From Pseudomonas saliphila (lineage in GTDB: Bacteria > Pseudomonadota > Gammaproteobacteria > Pseudomonadales > Pseudomonadaceae), in contig NZ_VTVA01000009.1 of NCBI RefSeq assembly GCF_008638345.1, positions 1-64,000 on the forward strand: a stretch of DNA of 64,000 bases. The letters are read 5' to 3'. Both the position numbers and the translations under genes were made by a program. The notes below the pieces were generated by a model. That model had not been told where the DNA came from and did no database searches. It worked only from the letters and a program-made list of their open reading frames with translations. Below are positions 30,849 through 40,017 of the stretch, one piece after another (position 1 is the first letter of the stretch; every line of letters starts with the position of its first letter).

Positions 30849-30908
30849 GGGGCGCCCTTCGGCCGCTAATCGCGGCGACGGTTCGGCGCCCCGATCGCCC
30901 CTCCCACA
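30849..30908. repeat. REP-like palindromic element, copy A
   Basis: This element starts 11 bases after the hisF stop. It contains ggcgcccttcggccgc...atcgcggcga and ends in tcgcccctcccaca. Much of it recurs in reverse orientation at 31023-31065. Such paired GTGGGAGG-type elements are typical of Pseudomonas REP/REPIN sequences. Confidence 0.75.
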
Positions 30909-31022
30909 GGATTAACCGTCGTAAACGATTGATCTTTTGCTTGGGTCGGGCAGTGGTTAGCTACAAGGCCATCTTCTCGGCTCGGGTGCGCACAACTGTA
31001 GTGCCTGACAACAAAATTAATT

Positions 31023-31065
31023 TGTGGGAGGGGCGACTCGCCGCGATCGGCGGCCGAAGGACGCC
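31023..31065. repeat. REP-like palindromic element, copy B (inverted)
   Basis: It reads tgtgggaggggcgactcgcc, then a segment matching the reverse complement of copy A. The two copies flank about 114 bases that contain no gene. Confidence 0.75.
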
Positions 31066-31094
31066 TTGTTTTGGGTTCACACCGTCACACCCAC

Positions 31095-32015
31095 TCAGCG
31101 CTTACCCTGCCCCACCAACTCTCCAATTGCCACCACCTGCACCCCTTCCCGCTGCTCCAACCCCGGCAACACCTGCTCCAAAAACGCCAGCGTCTGCTCA
31201 TGCGGATGTCCGATCAGTACCGCCACGCCATTCGTTCGCGCCTCTACCAGCGCCCGATCAAAAGCACTCTGCAAGGCCTGAGGCGTCAGCTCGTTATCCA
31301 GAAAAACGTTCCGCGATACATGCGCAACGCCGTGCTCCTGGGCGGCAACGGCGGCCTGGGTCTGCGCTGACGTCCGGCTGTCTACAAAGAACAAGTCGCG
31401 CCCGCGCAGCTCCTCCATCAGCCAGTTCATCTGTGGTCGCAGCGTCGTTAGCAGACTGCCCATATGATTATTCACACCGACAATTGGTCCGAAATCATCC
31501 AGATTGCCTCGCAAAGTGGCGCTGAAGGTCTCGCGATCCATGTCAGCAAAGAGCGCACCCGGCCCTGGCGACAGGTTGGCGCCGTTCTGCATGGGCAAGT
31601 GCAATATCGCAATACGCCCGGCTGCGTTGGCTTCCTTCGCCAGTCGGGCCGCCACGGCGGTGTGCGGCAGGATCGCCAGCGTGACGGGAGCTGGCATATC
31701 AATAACCCGCCGACCACGCGAATAGTTATGCCCAAGATCGTCAATGATGATGCCCAGCGTCGGCCTATCACTCGCCTCAGCTGATTCGCTTGCTAGCGCT
31801 GGCTTATGCTCGGCTTGCCCCCAACCCCCATGCTCGATACGCATCCACTCAACGCGCAGACGGTCGGCATCCGGAGTCGCCGGCCGGACAGCAGGCGGCG
31901 CATCGGCTGATTCACTGACAGGGTCGGGGCTTTCATCATTAACGGCGGTTTCAGGCGCAGGGTCGCTGCAGGCTGCGAGCATCAATGCCAGCAGCCCCAA
32001 CGCAATGCGTTTCAT
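31095..32015 (-). CDS. Divergent polysaccharide deacetylase (YibQ-like) lipoprotein
   Basis: The 306-residue protein has a lipoprotein signal, LAAC with Cys16, then a Pro/Glu/Ser-rich linker of about 60 residues. The divergent polysaccharide deacetylase domain starts at LGIIIDDLGHN and includes VNNHMGS and LIGHPHEQT. The family is thought to act on cell-surface glycans, but the substrate is unproven. Its start overlaps the S41 peptidase stop by four bases; gpmI, envC and ctpA lie upstream in the same operon-like run. Confidence 0.9.
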   Translation of the reverse strand: MKRIALGLLALMLAACSDPAPETAVNDESPDPVSESADAPPAVRPATPDADRLRVEWMRIEHGGWGQAEHKPALASESAEASDRPTLGIIIDDLGHNYSRGRRVIDMPAPVTLAILPHTAVAARLAKEANAAGRIAILHLPMQNGANLSPGPGALFADMDRETFSATLRGNLDDFGPIVGVNNHMGSLLTTLRPQMNWLMEELRGRDLFFVDSRTSAQTQAAVAAQEHGVAHVSRNVFLDNELTPQALQSAFDRALVEARTNGVAVLIGHPHEQTLAFLEQVLPGLEQREGVQVVAIGELVGQGKR

Positions 32016-33295
32016 TGTTTGGCGCGGGTGATATTCAGACCTTTGAGCAGGTTGAGCGCCTGGCTAAGCTGATAGTCGGCTTCTTCCGGATTATCGCCCT
32101 GGGTAACGGGCGTTCGGATGGTCGGCCGCTCGTCGCCGTTTTCATTACTCAGATGGCCTTCCAGGTCAGCCTCACGGTAACCGGCTTCCTGCTCATCGCG
32201 TATCAGACGTCCGCGCTCGACGCGGATATCCGGAACGATGCCCTGGGCCTGAATCGATCGCCCATTTGGTGTGTAGTACAGCGCCGTCGTGAGTTTGAGC
32301 GCGCGGTCATTATTCAGCGGCAGCACCGTTTGCACCGAGCCCTTGCCGAAACTGTCTGTTCCCATGATCACAGCGCGGGAATGGTCCTGCAGCGCGCCGG
32401 CGACGATCTCTGAAGCCGAGGCGGAGCCGCCGTTGATCAGGACCACCACGGGCACGTCTTTGCTTGGATTGTTACTGGTCGCGTTGAACCGCATATCGGA
32501 GTTACTCAAGCGCCCCTTGGTGTAGACGATCAGGCCCTTATCCAGGAAGCTGTCGGCCACTTCCACGGCGCTTTGCAGCACACCGCCGGGGTTGTTACGC
32601 AGATCCAGCACCAGCCCCTTGAACTCGTCGTTCTTGGTCAGAGTGTTGAGGGTGCGGCGTACTTCGTCACCGGTATTGTTCTGGAACTGGGTGATGCGCA
32701 GGTAGGTGTAGCCCTTGCCGAGATCTTCGGTGCGCACGCTGGCCACCTTGACCACTGCCCGCTCGAGCTCGACATCAAACGGCCTGCCCTCGCCCCGTAC
32801 CAGCGTCAGCACCACCTTGGTTCCAGCTTCGCCGCGCATGAGCTCGACGGCTTCCATCAGGCTCATGCCTTTCACCAGCCGGTCATCGATCTTGACGATC
32901 AGGTCGCCGGCCTGGATGCCGGCCTTGGCCGCGGGCGTGTCATCGATCGGCGAGATCACCTTGATCATGCCATCTTCCTGACCGACCTCGATGCCGAGAC
33001 CTCCGAACTCGCCGGTGGTGGTGTCCTGCAAGCCGCGAAAGGCCTCCGGCTCCATATAGGAAGAGTGTGGATCCAGGCCTTCCAGCATGCCCTGTATCGC
33101 GTTCTGCAGCAGCGTCGCGTCGTCCACCGGCTCAACATAGGCGGCGCGGATACGCTCGAGCACTTCAGCGAATGTGCGCAGATCGTCGAGGGGCAAGGGT
33201 GCAGCTGGCGCCTCGTCCTGGCGCTGGGCATGAGCCGGAACGACAGCCAGAGCAAGGCTCAGGCAGATAGCGGACAAGGTACGCGCAGCGATCAT
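32012..33295 (-). CDS. Carboxyl-terminal processing protease (S41 family, CtpA-like)
   Basis: This 427-residue periplasmic protease has a signal peptide (about 1-23), a PDZ domain (about 95-180) and the S41 core. The Ser/Lys dyad is Ser293 in GGSASASEI and Lys318 in SFGKGSVQ, with the expected spacing of 25. Pseudomonas CtpA cleaves peptidoglycan cross-link hydrolases. The neighbouring EnvC-type activator fits a role in cell-wall turnover. ATGA overlap with the deacetylase gene. Confidence 0.94.
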   Translation of the reverse strand: MIAARTLSAICLSLALAVVPAHAQRQDEAPAAPLPLDDLRTFAEVLERIRAAYVEPVDDATLLQNAIQGMLEGLDPHSSYMEPEAFRGLQDTTTGEFGGLGIEVGQEDGMIKVISPIDDTPAAKAGIQAGDLIVKIDDRLVKGMSLMEAVELMRGEAGTKVVLTLVRGEGRPFDVELERAVVKVASVRTEDLGKGYTYLRITQFQNNTGDEVRRTLNTLTKNDEFKGLVLDLRNNPGGVLQSAVEVADSFLDKGLIVYTKGRLSNSDMRFNATSNNPSKDVPVVVLINGGSASASEIVAGALQDHSRAVIMGTDSFGKGSVQTVLPLNNDRALKLTTALYYTPNGRSIQAQGIVPDIRVERGRLIRDEQEAGYREADLEGHLSNENGDERPTIRTPVTQGDNPEEADYQLSQALNLLKGLNITRAKQ

Positions 33296-33386
33296 CTAAC
33301 TCTCCGAACACAGGTTTTATTTGATCTGAGGGACCGCTGGAAAACACCTGCGCCATATCGGCCCGGCTCTTCCGAAACGTCCTTCA

Positions 33387-34568
33387 TTAGCTCGACAGCA
33401 TACACCAGGCTAACGGGTCCAGCGCACGGCCCTGTTTGCGGATGGAAAAATACAGTGAGGAGCTGGAGAGGCCGCCACTGGTGCCAACGGTGGCAATAGC
33501 CTCGCCGGGCTGCACCCAGGTGCCAACGTCGGGCAACAGCGTCTGGTTGTGGCCATACAGGCTGAGATACCCATTACCGTGATCAAGAATCAGCAACAAA
33601 CCGGAGCCGCGCAACCAGTCGGCAAAGACCACTCGACCACCATGAATAGCATGAACCGTGGTGCCAGCCTTGGCACTGATGACCAGTCCGTCCCACTTCA
33701 AGCGCGCGTCATCGCCCCGCTGACTGCCGAACTTGGCCTGAATGGTCCCTTTGACCGGCAAGGGCAACTTGCCCTTGGCATTGGCAAACGGCAGGCTGCC
33801 GGCTGGAGTCGGAATGCTGGTGATGGCTTCGTCGAGCTTCTTGATCAGTGCGGCCAGTTCCGCTCGCTCGGACTGACGCTGTTTCAAATGCTGCTCGCTG
33901 GTGCGACTTTCGCTTTTCAGACTGGCCAGCAGCTGCGCACGCGTTTCTCGCTGCGCCTCGACGCCCTGCTGCCGCTCCGCCAACTGCTCGCGATGCTCAT
34001 GCAGCTGCGCCTGTTCACGCACGATCGCCGCGCTGGCCTGCTGGATCTGGGCCAGGGTGTGGTTGTAGGTGGTGATTTCTTCCATGCGCGCGCGACTGAC
34101 ATATTCGTAATAGCGCATCATCCGCGCAACGCGGGAAGGATCATCCTGATTCAATACCAGCTTGAGATAGTCCTGCTGACCGGCCATATAAGCCGAACGG
34201 GCCTGCCGGGCAATCTGCTCTTCCTGCTGCTCGAGGGCGGCCTGCAGGGACTCAGCCTGGTCCCGTAGATCATCAATGCGGGACTCGCCTTCTTCTATCT
34301 GTTGTTCGAGTGTTTCACTTTCCTTCTGCAGGCGACCAATCTCGGACTCGCTTTGCTTGAGCTCCTGCTCGAGTCCGGACATATCCTGCTTGAGGTCACC
34401 CAGCATTTTCTTCAGCCTGGCAATTTCCTGCTCGGTCTGCTTGAGTTCCGCCTTGGCTTCGCGTGAATCCTGCGCGACAGCCGGCGCGGCCAATGCAGCG
34501 CCGAATGCCATCAACAATAGCAGCAGGCCGATCCGCATGCCTGACCGCCGGCGCTGGCCGAGTCGCAT
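33387..34568 (-). CDS. envC: Murein hydrolase activator EnvC (M23-domain)
   Basis: The 393-residue protein has a signal peptide, a long coiled coil (about 30-240, rich in Glu/Gln/Leu heptads) and a C-terminal LytM/M23 domain. EnvC recruits and activates amidases at the division septum. Only ATG 34568 has a fair ribosome site (GAGGGA); a TTG eleven codons earlier would overlap gpmI. The M23 region appears partly degenerate, as in other EnvC proteins that activate rather than cut. Confidence 0.92.
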   Translation of the reverse strand: MRLGQRRRSGMRIGLLLLLMAFGAALAAPAVAQDSREAKAELKQTEQEIARLKKMLGDLKQDMSGLEQELKQSESEIGRLQKESETLEQQIEEGESRIDDLRDQAESLQAALEQQEEQIARQARSAYMAGQQDYLKLVLNQDDPSRVARMMRYYEYVSRARMEEITTYNHTLAQIQQASAAIVREQAQLHEHREQLAERQQGVEAQRETRAQLLASLKSESRTSEQHLKQRQSERAELAALIKKLDEAITSIPTPAGSLPFANAKGKLPLPVKGTIQAKFGSQRGDDARLKWDGLVISAKAGTTVHAIHGGRVVFADWLRGSGLLLILDHGNGYLSLYGHNQTLLPDVGTWVQPGEAIATVGTSGGLSSSSLYFSIRKQGRALDPLAWCMLSS

Positions 34569-34581
34569 CGCTGTGGCTCCC

Positions 34582-36120
34582 TCAGGACGCCAGGCTAGCA
34601 ATGGAGCGACCTGTCATTTCTGCAGGTTGTTCGAGCCCGAGCAGAGTCAGCATGGTTGGCGCCACGTCGGACAGGATGCCGCCGTCACGCAGGCTGACGT
34701 TACGCGGACCTACATAGACGAAGGGTACCGGCTCGCAGGTATGCGCGGTATGTGCCTGTCCGGTGCTGTCATCGGACATCTGTTCAACATTGCCATGATC
34801 AGCCGTAATCAGTGCTTCGCCACCGACCTTGGCGAGAGCCTGGGTGATACGGTCGATGCACACATCCAGGCACTCGACCGCCGCTACCGCCGCCTCGAAT
34901 ATGCCGGTATGCCCCACCATGTCACCGTTGGCGTAGTTGACGATGATCACGTCGTAGCGCTGCTGCTCGATGGCTTCGACGATGCGATCGGTTACTTCCG
35001 GCGCGCTCATTTCCGGCTGCAGGTCGTAGGTCGCTACCTGGGGCGAGGGAATCAGAATGCGTTCTTCACCTTCGAAGGGCTCTTCGCGCCCACCGGAAAA
35101 GAAGAAGGTGACGTGGGCGTACTTCTCGGTCTCGGCGATGCGCAGCTGGGTCTTGCCCTGCTTGGCGAGATACTCGCCCAGCACGTTGTCCAGCGAGAAG
35201 GGTGGGAAGGCGCACGGAGCAGGAATGTCTGCCGCGTACTGGGTAAGCATGACGAAACCGCCGAGCTTCAGCTGACGCTGGCGAACAAAACCATCGAAAC
35301 CGGGTTCGACGAAGGCGCGCGTCAGTTCACGGGCACGGTCAGCACGGAAGTTCATGAAAATCACCGCATCGCCGTCTTCCACCCGCACCGGAGTACCAAT
35401 GGTGGTGGCCTTGACGAACTCGTCATTCTCGCCGCGCTCGTAGGCGGCTTCGAGCCCTTCGGCCGCGACCACAGCGGAGAAACTTGCCTGCCCTTCGACG
35501 ACCAGATTGTACGCGGCCTCGACGCGCTCCCAACGGTTGTCACGGTCCATGGCAAAGTAGCGGCCAATCAGGCTCGCGGTTCTGCCCTTGCCCAGTCGAC
35601 GATAGGTTTCTTCCAGCAGCTCAAGCGACGGTGCCGCGCTCCGGGGCGGCGTATCGCGGCCGTCCAGAAACGCGTGCACATAGATCTGCTCGGCGCCGCG
35701 GCGGGCAGCAAGCTCCACCATTGCCACCAGCTGCTGCTCGTGACTGTGCACACCACCCGGTGAGAGCAAGCCCATGACATGCACTGCGCGCTCGGCCTTG
35801 ACCGCCGCGTCCACAGCCTTGCACAGCTCGGAGTTCTCATAGAAATCGCCGTCCATGATGGACTTGGTGACGCGGGTAAAATCCTGATAAACGACGCGAC
35901 CGGCGCCCAGGTTCATGTGGCCGACTTCAGAGTTGCCCATCTGACCATCCGGCAAACCGACATCCATGCCCGAGCCCGATACCAGCGTGTGCGGGCAGGT
36001 CGACCAGAGTCGATCCCAGACCGGTGTTCTCGCCGCCATGATGGCGTTGGATTCGGGTGATTCGCTATAACCGAAGCCATCGAGAATCATCAGTACCAGA
36101 GGTTTTGGGGCAGCTGTCAT
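34582..36120 (-). CDS. gpmI: 2,3-bisphosphoglycerate-independent phosphoglycerate mutase (GpmI)
   Basis: This 512-residue glycolytic enzyme interconverts 3- and 2-phosphoglycerate with two manganese ions. The active-site serine is Ser64 in [10 protein letters not shown]. Metal ligands appear in LMILDGFG and [11 protein letters not shown]. The frame opens 31 codons earlier, but ATG 36120 gives the family N-terminus. It heads the minus-strand run gpmI-envC-ctpA-deacetylase and diverges from the rhodanese gene. Confidence 0.97.
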   Translation of the reverse strand: MTAAPKPLVLMILDGFGYSESPESNAIMAARTPVWDRLWSTCPHTLVSGSGMDVGLPDGQMGNSEVGHMNLGAGRVVYQDFTRVTKSIMDGDFYENSELCKAVDAAVKAERAVHVMGLLSPGGVHSHEQQLVAMVELAARRGAEQIYVHAFLDGRDTPPRSAAPSLELLEETYRRLGKGRTASLIGRYFAMDRDNRWERVEAAYNLVVEGQASFSAVVAAEGLEAAYERGENDEFVKATTIGTPVRVEDGDAVIFMNFRADRARELTRAFVEPGFDGFVRQRQLKLGGFVMLTQYAADIPAPCAFPPFSLDNVLGEYLAKQGKTQLRIAETEKYAHVTFFFSGGREEPFEGEERILIPSPQVATYDLQPEMSAPEVTDRIVEAIEQQRYDVIIVNYANGDMVGHTGIFEAAVAAVECLDVCIDRITQALAKVGGEALITADHGNVEQMSDDSTGQAHTAHTCEPVPFVYVGPRNVSLRDGGILSDVAPTMLTLLGLEQPAEMTGRSIASLAS

Positions 36121-36300
36121 ACGGAGTAGGCTCACAGGTTGTCTTCGTGGAAAGCGTACCCGCCGGCGGCCTCGCAGGACCCGACAGGCGTCTTGGCCAC
36201 AGTTTACTTGCACCGCACCGGACTGTCATGCGCGGGGGAGGTACTGTGACCCAGACTGGCTGTGTATACTGGCGGACTTTATCGACCCGGAACACGTCCA

Positions 36301-36735
36301 ATGCAGGCTCTTTTGCAGTTCATCCAAAAATTTACCGAGTTTCTCGGCAACCATTATCTGCTCGCCCTCGCGTTTCTGGTGGTAGTGACTTTGCTGATCA
36401 TCACTGAAGGTCGCAAAGCTGGAAAATCCATCACCACGCAACAGGCGACCAACCTGATTAATCGGGAGAATGCCCAGGTCGTCGATATCCGCCCCAAGAA
36501 AGACTATGCGGCTGGCCATATCGTCGATTCGATCAACATTCCCCATGACAGTCTGCCGACGCGTCTGGTAGAACTGGACAAGTACAAGGACAAGCCAATC
36601 ATCCTGGTTTGCGCCAGCGGTCAACATGCCGGGGCTTACTCCAAACAGCTCAAGGCGGCGGGACACAACAACGTGCACAGGCTTGTCGGGGGCATAAGCG
36701 GATGGCGAGCCGACAACCTCCCACTGGTGAAATAA
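36301..36735 (+). CDS. yibN: Rhodanese-like membrane-anchored protein (YibN type)
   Basis: The 144-residue protein has one transmembrane segment (about 18-36) and a cytoplasmic rhodanese domain with Cys104 in LVCASGQHA. A TATACT -10-like sequence lies near 36265, before the ATG at 36301. It stands one base before grxC; that layout is shared with Escherichia coli yibN-grxC-secB. The sulphur acceptor is unknown. Confidence 0.9.
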   Translation: MQALLQFIQKFTEFLGNHYLLALAFLVVVTLLIITEGRKAGKSITTQQATNLINRENAQVVDIRPKKDYAAGHIVDSINIPHDSLPTRLVELDKYKDKPIILVCASGQHAGAYSKQLKAAGHNNVHRLVGGISGWRADNLPLVK

Positions 36736-36736
36736 C

Positions 36737-36994
36737 ATGCCTGAAGTAACTATCTATAGCAGCAATTACTGTCCATTCTGCATCCGCGCCAAGCAGTTGC
36801 TGGACAGCAAGAAAGTCGAGTACAAGGAAATCGTGGTTGACGGTCAGCCAGCGGTCCGCGCCGAGATGTCCCGCCTCGCTGGCGGGCGCACCTCGGTGCC
36901 GCAGATCTGGATCAACAAAACCTATGTGGGCGGTTGCGACCAACTGCTTGCACTGGAACGCTCCGGCAAGCTGGATTCCTTGCTGAGCAAATAG
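36737..36994 (+). CDS. grxC: Glutaredoxin 3 (GrxC)
   Basis: This 85-residue glutathione-dependent disulfide reductase has the CPFC active site at 12-15 and the GSH-binding TSVPQI and GGCDQL segments. It reduces cytoplasmic protein disulfides and ribonucleotide reductase. It lies in the yibN-grxC-secB group. Confidence 0.97.
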   Translation: MPEVTIYSSNYCPFCIRAKQLLDSKKVEYKEIVVDGQPAVRAEMSRLAGGRTSVPQIWINKTYVGGCDQLLALERSGKLDSLLSK

Positions 36995-37053
36995 CTCCAG
37001 CAACCTATACCAGTCATCACAACATTAAAAAACAACATACTTAAGGACCGAAT

Positions 37054-37548
37054 ATGGCCGACGATAACCAGAACAAACCCGCTGCCAACGGCGCAGACGA
37101 CCAACCTGCCGTGCAGTTCAGCCTGCAGCGCATTTACGTCAAGGATCTCTCCTTTGAGTCGCCTAAGTCACCGGCGGTTTTCCAGACTCAGTGGAGCCCC
37201 AAGGTCAATCTGGACCTGAACACCCGGCACACCGCGCTTCAGGAAGGCATTCATGAAGTGGTGCTGAGCCTGTCTGCTACCGTGACCAACGGTGAAGACG
37301 AAGTCACCTTCATTGCTGAAGTCCAGCAGGCCGGCATCTTCGCCATCACTGGCCTGGACGAAGCAGCGATGCGTCATACCCTCGGCGCCTTCTGCCCGAA
37401 CATTCTGTTCCCCTATGCCCGCGAAGCGATCGATAGCCTGGTTGGCCGTGGCAGCTTCCCTCCCTTGATGTTGTCGCCAGTCAACTTCGACGCACTCTAT
37501 GCGCAGAATGAACAGCGTCGTCAGCAGGAAGCCGCCGGTACTGCCTGA
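37054..37548 (+). CDS. secB: Protein-export chaperone SecB
   Basis: The 164-residue tetrameric chaperone keeps preproteins unfolded for SecA. The family segments [16 protein letters not shown] and [11 protein letters not shown] are present. It follows grxC after 59 bases. A nested inverted repeat lies just after its stop. Confidence 0.97.
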   Translation: MADDNQNKPAANGADDQPAVQFSLQRIYVKDLSFESPKSPAVFQTQWSPKVNLDLNTRHTALQEGIHEVVLSLSATVTNGEDEVTFIAEVQQAGIFAITGLDEAAMRHTLGAFCPNILFPYAREAIDSLVGRGSFPPLMLSPVNFDALYAQNEQRRQQEAAGTA

Positions 37549-37564
37549 ACTGGGACCTGGGCAC

Positions 37565-37618
37565 TTATCGCGCACCGCGCAGGTGGGTTACCGCCCACCT
37601 CACTCACGGCCGCGATAA
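37565..37618. repeat. Nested palindrome after secB
   Basis: The outer arms are TTATCGCG/CGCGATAA and the inner arms AGGTGGG/CCCACCT around a 6-base loop. No T-run follows, so it is not a standard terminator. It may act as a 3' RNA structure or protein-binding site. Confidence 0.7.
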
Positions 37619-37733
37619 ACCGCACCAGGGCCGCTCTGCGACCGCTAGGCGCTGTCGCAGTGTGCAGCCAGCACGTGCTTCGCTTGTCAGCCCCCATACC
37701 TTGTTCTAAGGTAGGCCACCGCCCGATGCTCTG

Positions 37734-38261
37734 ATGGATTCAAGCATGACCCAACCTGCCTCACGCCCGCTTTATCTGCTGTCTTTCATTCTCTGTCTCG
37801 TATTGCTAGCGGTTGCCTTGTACATGGAGCACGTCATGGGGCTTGAGCCCTGTCCGCTGTGCATCGTGCAACGCGTGGTATTCATCGTCCTCGGTCTGAT
37901 CAGTCTTGCCGCGATGCTGCATAATCCAACGCCCGCCGCATCGCTCAAACGGCCCATCGCCTCGCGTGTATACGGCCTGCTGATCACCCTGACTGGCGCC
38001 TTTGGTGTGGCTATCGCGGGCCGCCAGGTCTGGCTACAGCACCAGCCGGCCGATCAATTGCCGTCCTGTCTGCCGAGCCTCGACTACATGATGGATGTGC
38101 TGCCCTTTCAGGAAATGCTCCGCCTGGTATTCAGCGGCACCGCCGATTGCGCAGCGGTCACCTGGACGTTCCTCGGTTTGAGCATCGCTGAATATACGCT
38201 GATCGCCTTCATCGGCTACGTGGTGTTCGGTCTGCTGCAACTGCTGCGCCAAAATGATTAG
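37734..38261 (+). CDS. dsbB: Disulfide bond formation protein DsbB (DsbH type)
   Basis: This 175-residue protein has four transmembrane segments. The first periplasmic disulfide pair is Cys40/Cys43 in the CPLC motif, and the second pair lies in the loop from LPSCLPS to TADCAAV. DsbB reoxidises DsbA using quinone. Pseudomonas aeruginosa carries a second DsbB (DsbH) beside algQ, as here. An ATG at codon 5 is an alternative start. Confidence 0.92.
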   Translation: MDSSMTQPASRPLYLLSFILCLVLLAVALYMEHVMGLEPCPLCIVQRVVFIVLGLISLAAMLHNPTPAASLKRPIASRVYGLLITLTGAFGVAIAGRQVWLQHQPADQLPSCLPSLDYMMDVLPFQEMLRLVFSGTADCAAVTWTFLGLSIAEYTLIAFIGYVVFGLLQLLRQND

Positions 38262-38443
38262 CCTCGCAAGCCTGCACACTTTTCTTGACACGCGCGCGCA
38301 GCGGCAGAACATACCGACGGATCTCTGGCAGCTTCACCTCTTGATGACGGAGACCGGAGTGGCCTATTCTGTTGGCACAACACGAAACAAGCACTCCGGA
38401 TCTCGGTCGCCGGTATGACGATCGCTCACTGAAGAGGTGTAAA

Positions 38444-38926
38444 ATGCTGGACAGCTGCACTACAGCCCAGGAACGTTGGGGCGGTGTTAATCAAATGGTC
38501 GATCGCTGGCTGGCCGAGCGCAAGCAGGTTGTTCTGGAATTCACTGCCCTGCGTAACCGAGATCCGGCAACTGCTCAGCCGGAGCAGGCACTTGGCTCCT
38601 TCTGCACCATTCTGATCGATTATGTCTGTGCTGGTCATTTCGAGATCTATGAGCAGCTGACCCGCGAGGCCGAGGAGTTGCAGGATGTCCGCAGTCTGGA
38701 TCTCGCTGGCCAGGTGTATCCACGCATTGAGACCACTACCCAGGCCGCGCTGACATTCAATGACCAATATGGCGACACCAGCGATTTCGACGAAGAAACT
38801 ATGCAGAAGGAACTCAAAGTGCTGGGCGGCTTGCTGCATGAACGTTTCGAATTAGAGGATTGCCTCATCGAAGTGTTGCATAACTGCCATCAGGATCTGC
38901 TCAGCACCCCTGAAAAATCGGAGTAA
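38444..38926 (+). CDS. algQ: Anti-sigma-70 regulator AlgQ/Rsd
   Basis: The 160-residue helical protein begins MLDSCTTAQERWGGVN, characteristic of Rsd/AlgQ, which binds sigma-70 and frees RNA polymerase for other sigma factors. I chose ATG 38444 because GAGGTG lies 6 nt upstream; the frame opens earlier at 38372. In Pseudomonas AlgQ influences alginate and virulence gene expression. The algP homologue follows two bases later. Confidence 0.95.
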   Translation: MLDSCTTAQERWGGVNQMVDRWLAERKQVVLEFTALRNRDPATAQPEQALGSFCTILIDYVCAGHFEIYEQLTREAEELQDVRSLDLAGQVYPRIETTTQAALTFNDQYGDTSDFDEETMQKELKVLGGLLHERFELEDCLIEVLHNCHQDLLSTPEKSE

Positions 38927-38928
38927 TT

Positions 38929-39447
38929 GTGACAGCCACTTCCCCAGGCAAGAAATCTTCACGGGTGCCAACTCCCCTGCACCTGCTACAGACGCTGACC
39001 CGCACGTTGAATGAACAACTGGCCGAGGCATGCGAACAAGCTGAACAGGATGCCGTCAAGGCACTGGAGAAGCTCGACCGCCAGAAAGCCAAGCTCGATG
39101 AAAAGCTGAGCGAAGCGCGGGGAAAACTGGCCGCACGCCAGAGCGGTGAAGAGCACAAGTCGGTCAGCAAGGCTCAGGCCCGGGTGGATGAGCTGGAGGC
39201 GGCGCTGGTCGAGCTAAGCGACGCACGAAACTCAGCGGATGCCTACGTCAAACAGCTGCGCCTTGATATCCGCCAGACATTGCGCCTGGCCAAGGGCTTT
39301 GAGCGGATTGACGGCCAGGTCAGCCAGGCGATTGATAAGCGTGACAATCCCGACCAGGCTCCAGCGCCCCGGCCACGCAGCGGGCCGCGCAGAAGTCGCG
39401 CCAAAAGTGCCAACCAGAAGCCAACTACCACCGCCAAAACCGCCTGA
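38929..39447 (+). CDS. algP: AlgP-like regulatory protein with short basic tail
   Basis: This 172-residue protein starts at GTG 38929. Residues about 25-95 form a long coiled coil (LNEQLAEACEQAEQDA, KALEKLDRQKAKLDE). The C-terminus is basic (RPRSGPRRSRAKSAN). Pseudomonas aeruginosa AlgP has a long histone H1-like KPAA repeat tail; here that tail is only about 30 residues and lacks clear KPAA repeats. Homology rests on the N-terminus and the place after algQ. DNA binding by the tail is plausible but weak. Confidence 0.75.
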   Translation: MTATSPGKKSSRVPTPLHLLQTLTRTLNEQLAEACEQAEQDAVKALEKLDRQKAKLDEKLSEARGKLAARQSGEEHKSVSKAQARVDELEAALVELSDARNSADAYVKQLRLDIRQTLRLAKGFERIDGQVSQAIDKRDNPDQAPAPRPRSGPRRSRAKSANQKPTTTAKTA

Positions 39448-39464
39448 GCAACGGGCTGGCGACG

Positions 39465-39962
39465 CTACCTTCGCGTCGCCAGCGCCGCCAGCCGATCAAG
39501 CCGCTCACGCAACCCTGCGCTGGAATCGATGCTCTGCGCATCGCAACAGGCTGCCAGCTGCTCTTCAACCGAATTGTCCAGCCTGATATCCATCGCAATC
39601 CCGCGATCATGCCTTTCCAGCCGCTCAAGCTGTAGCCGCTCAGCTTCCAGCTCGCAGCCCTTCACGTTCTGATACAACTCGGCCGAATCTTCTCGTCCCT
39701 TCAGAAAGCGCCGCGCACTGCGCAGCGGCGTAACCACTTGCGCCTGCCAGGTCCAATGCCAGTCGGTAACAGCCTCCCAGCGTGCGAAGCAAGCCGCCTC
39801 GCGCCGCTGTCCCAGCCAGCAGGCATAGAGCAGTAACAGCACATCGCAGCCATAGTTATCCTGCAGATCGAGCAGCAATCGCTCGACGCCGGGCTGCTCA
39901 TAGAGTGTTTCTGCGAACCGGCGTAACCCGGCGCCTGATTGAGTCGGTACTGATTCGTTCAC
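39465..39962 (-). CDS. TIGR02444/DUF2390 family protein
   Basis: This 165-residue helical protein has the family pattern LRRFAETLYEQPGVERLLLDLQ and VLLLLYACWLG. The start at GTG 39962 has AGGGGG about 5 nt upstream. Its function is unknown. It is divergent from the ABC-F gene across about 55 bases. Confidence 0.85.
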   Translation of the reverse strand: MNESVPTQSGAGLRRFAETLYEQPGVERLLLDLQDNYGCDVLLLLYACWLGQRREAACFARWEAVTDWHWTWQAQVVTPLRSARRFLKGREDSAELYQNVKGCELEAERLQLERLERHDRGIAMDIRLDNSVEEQLAACCDAQSIDSSAGLRERLDRLAALATRR

Positions 39963-40017
39963 GTTCGCCCCCTGCTGGCAGCTCACAGGCCGCCAGTGCG
40001 CTGATATACTCCCGCGC

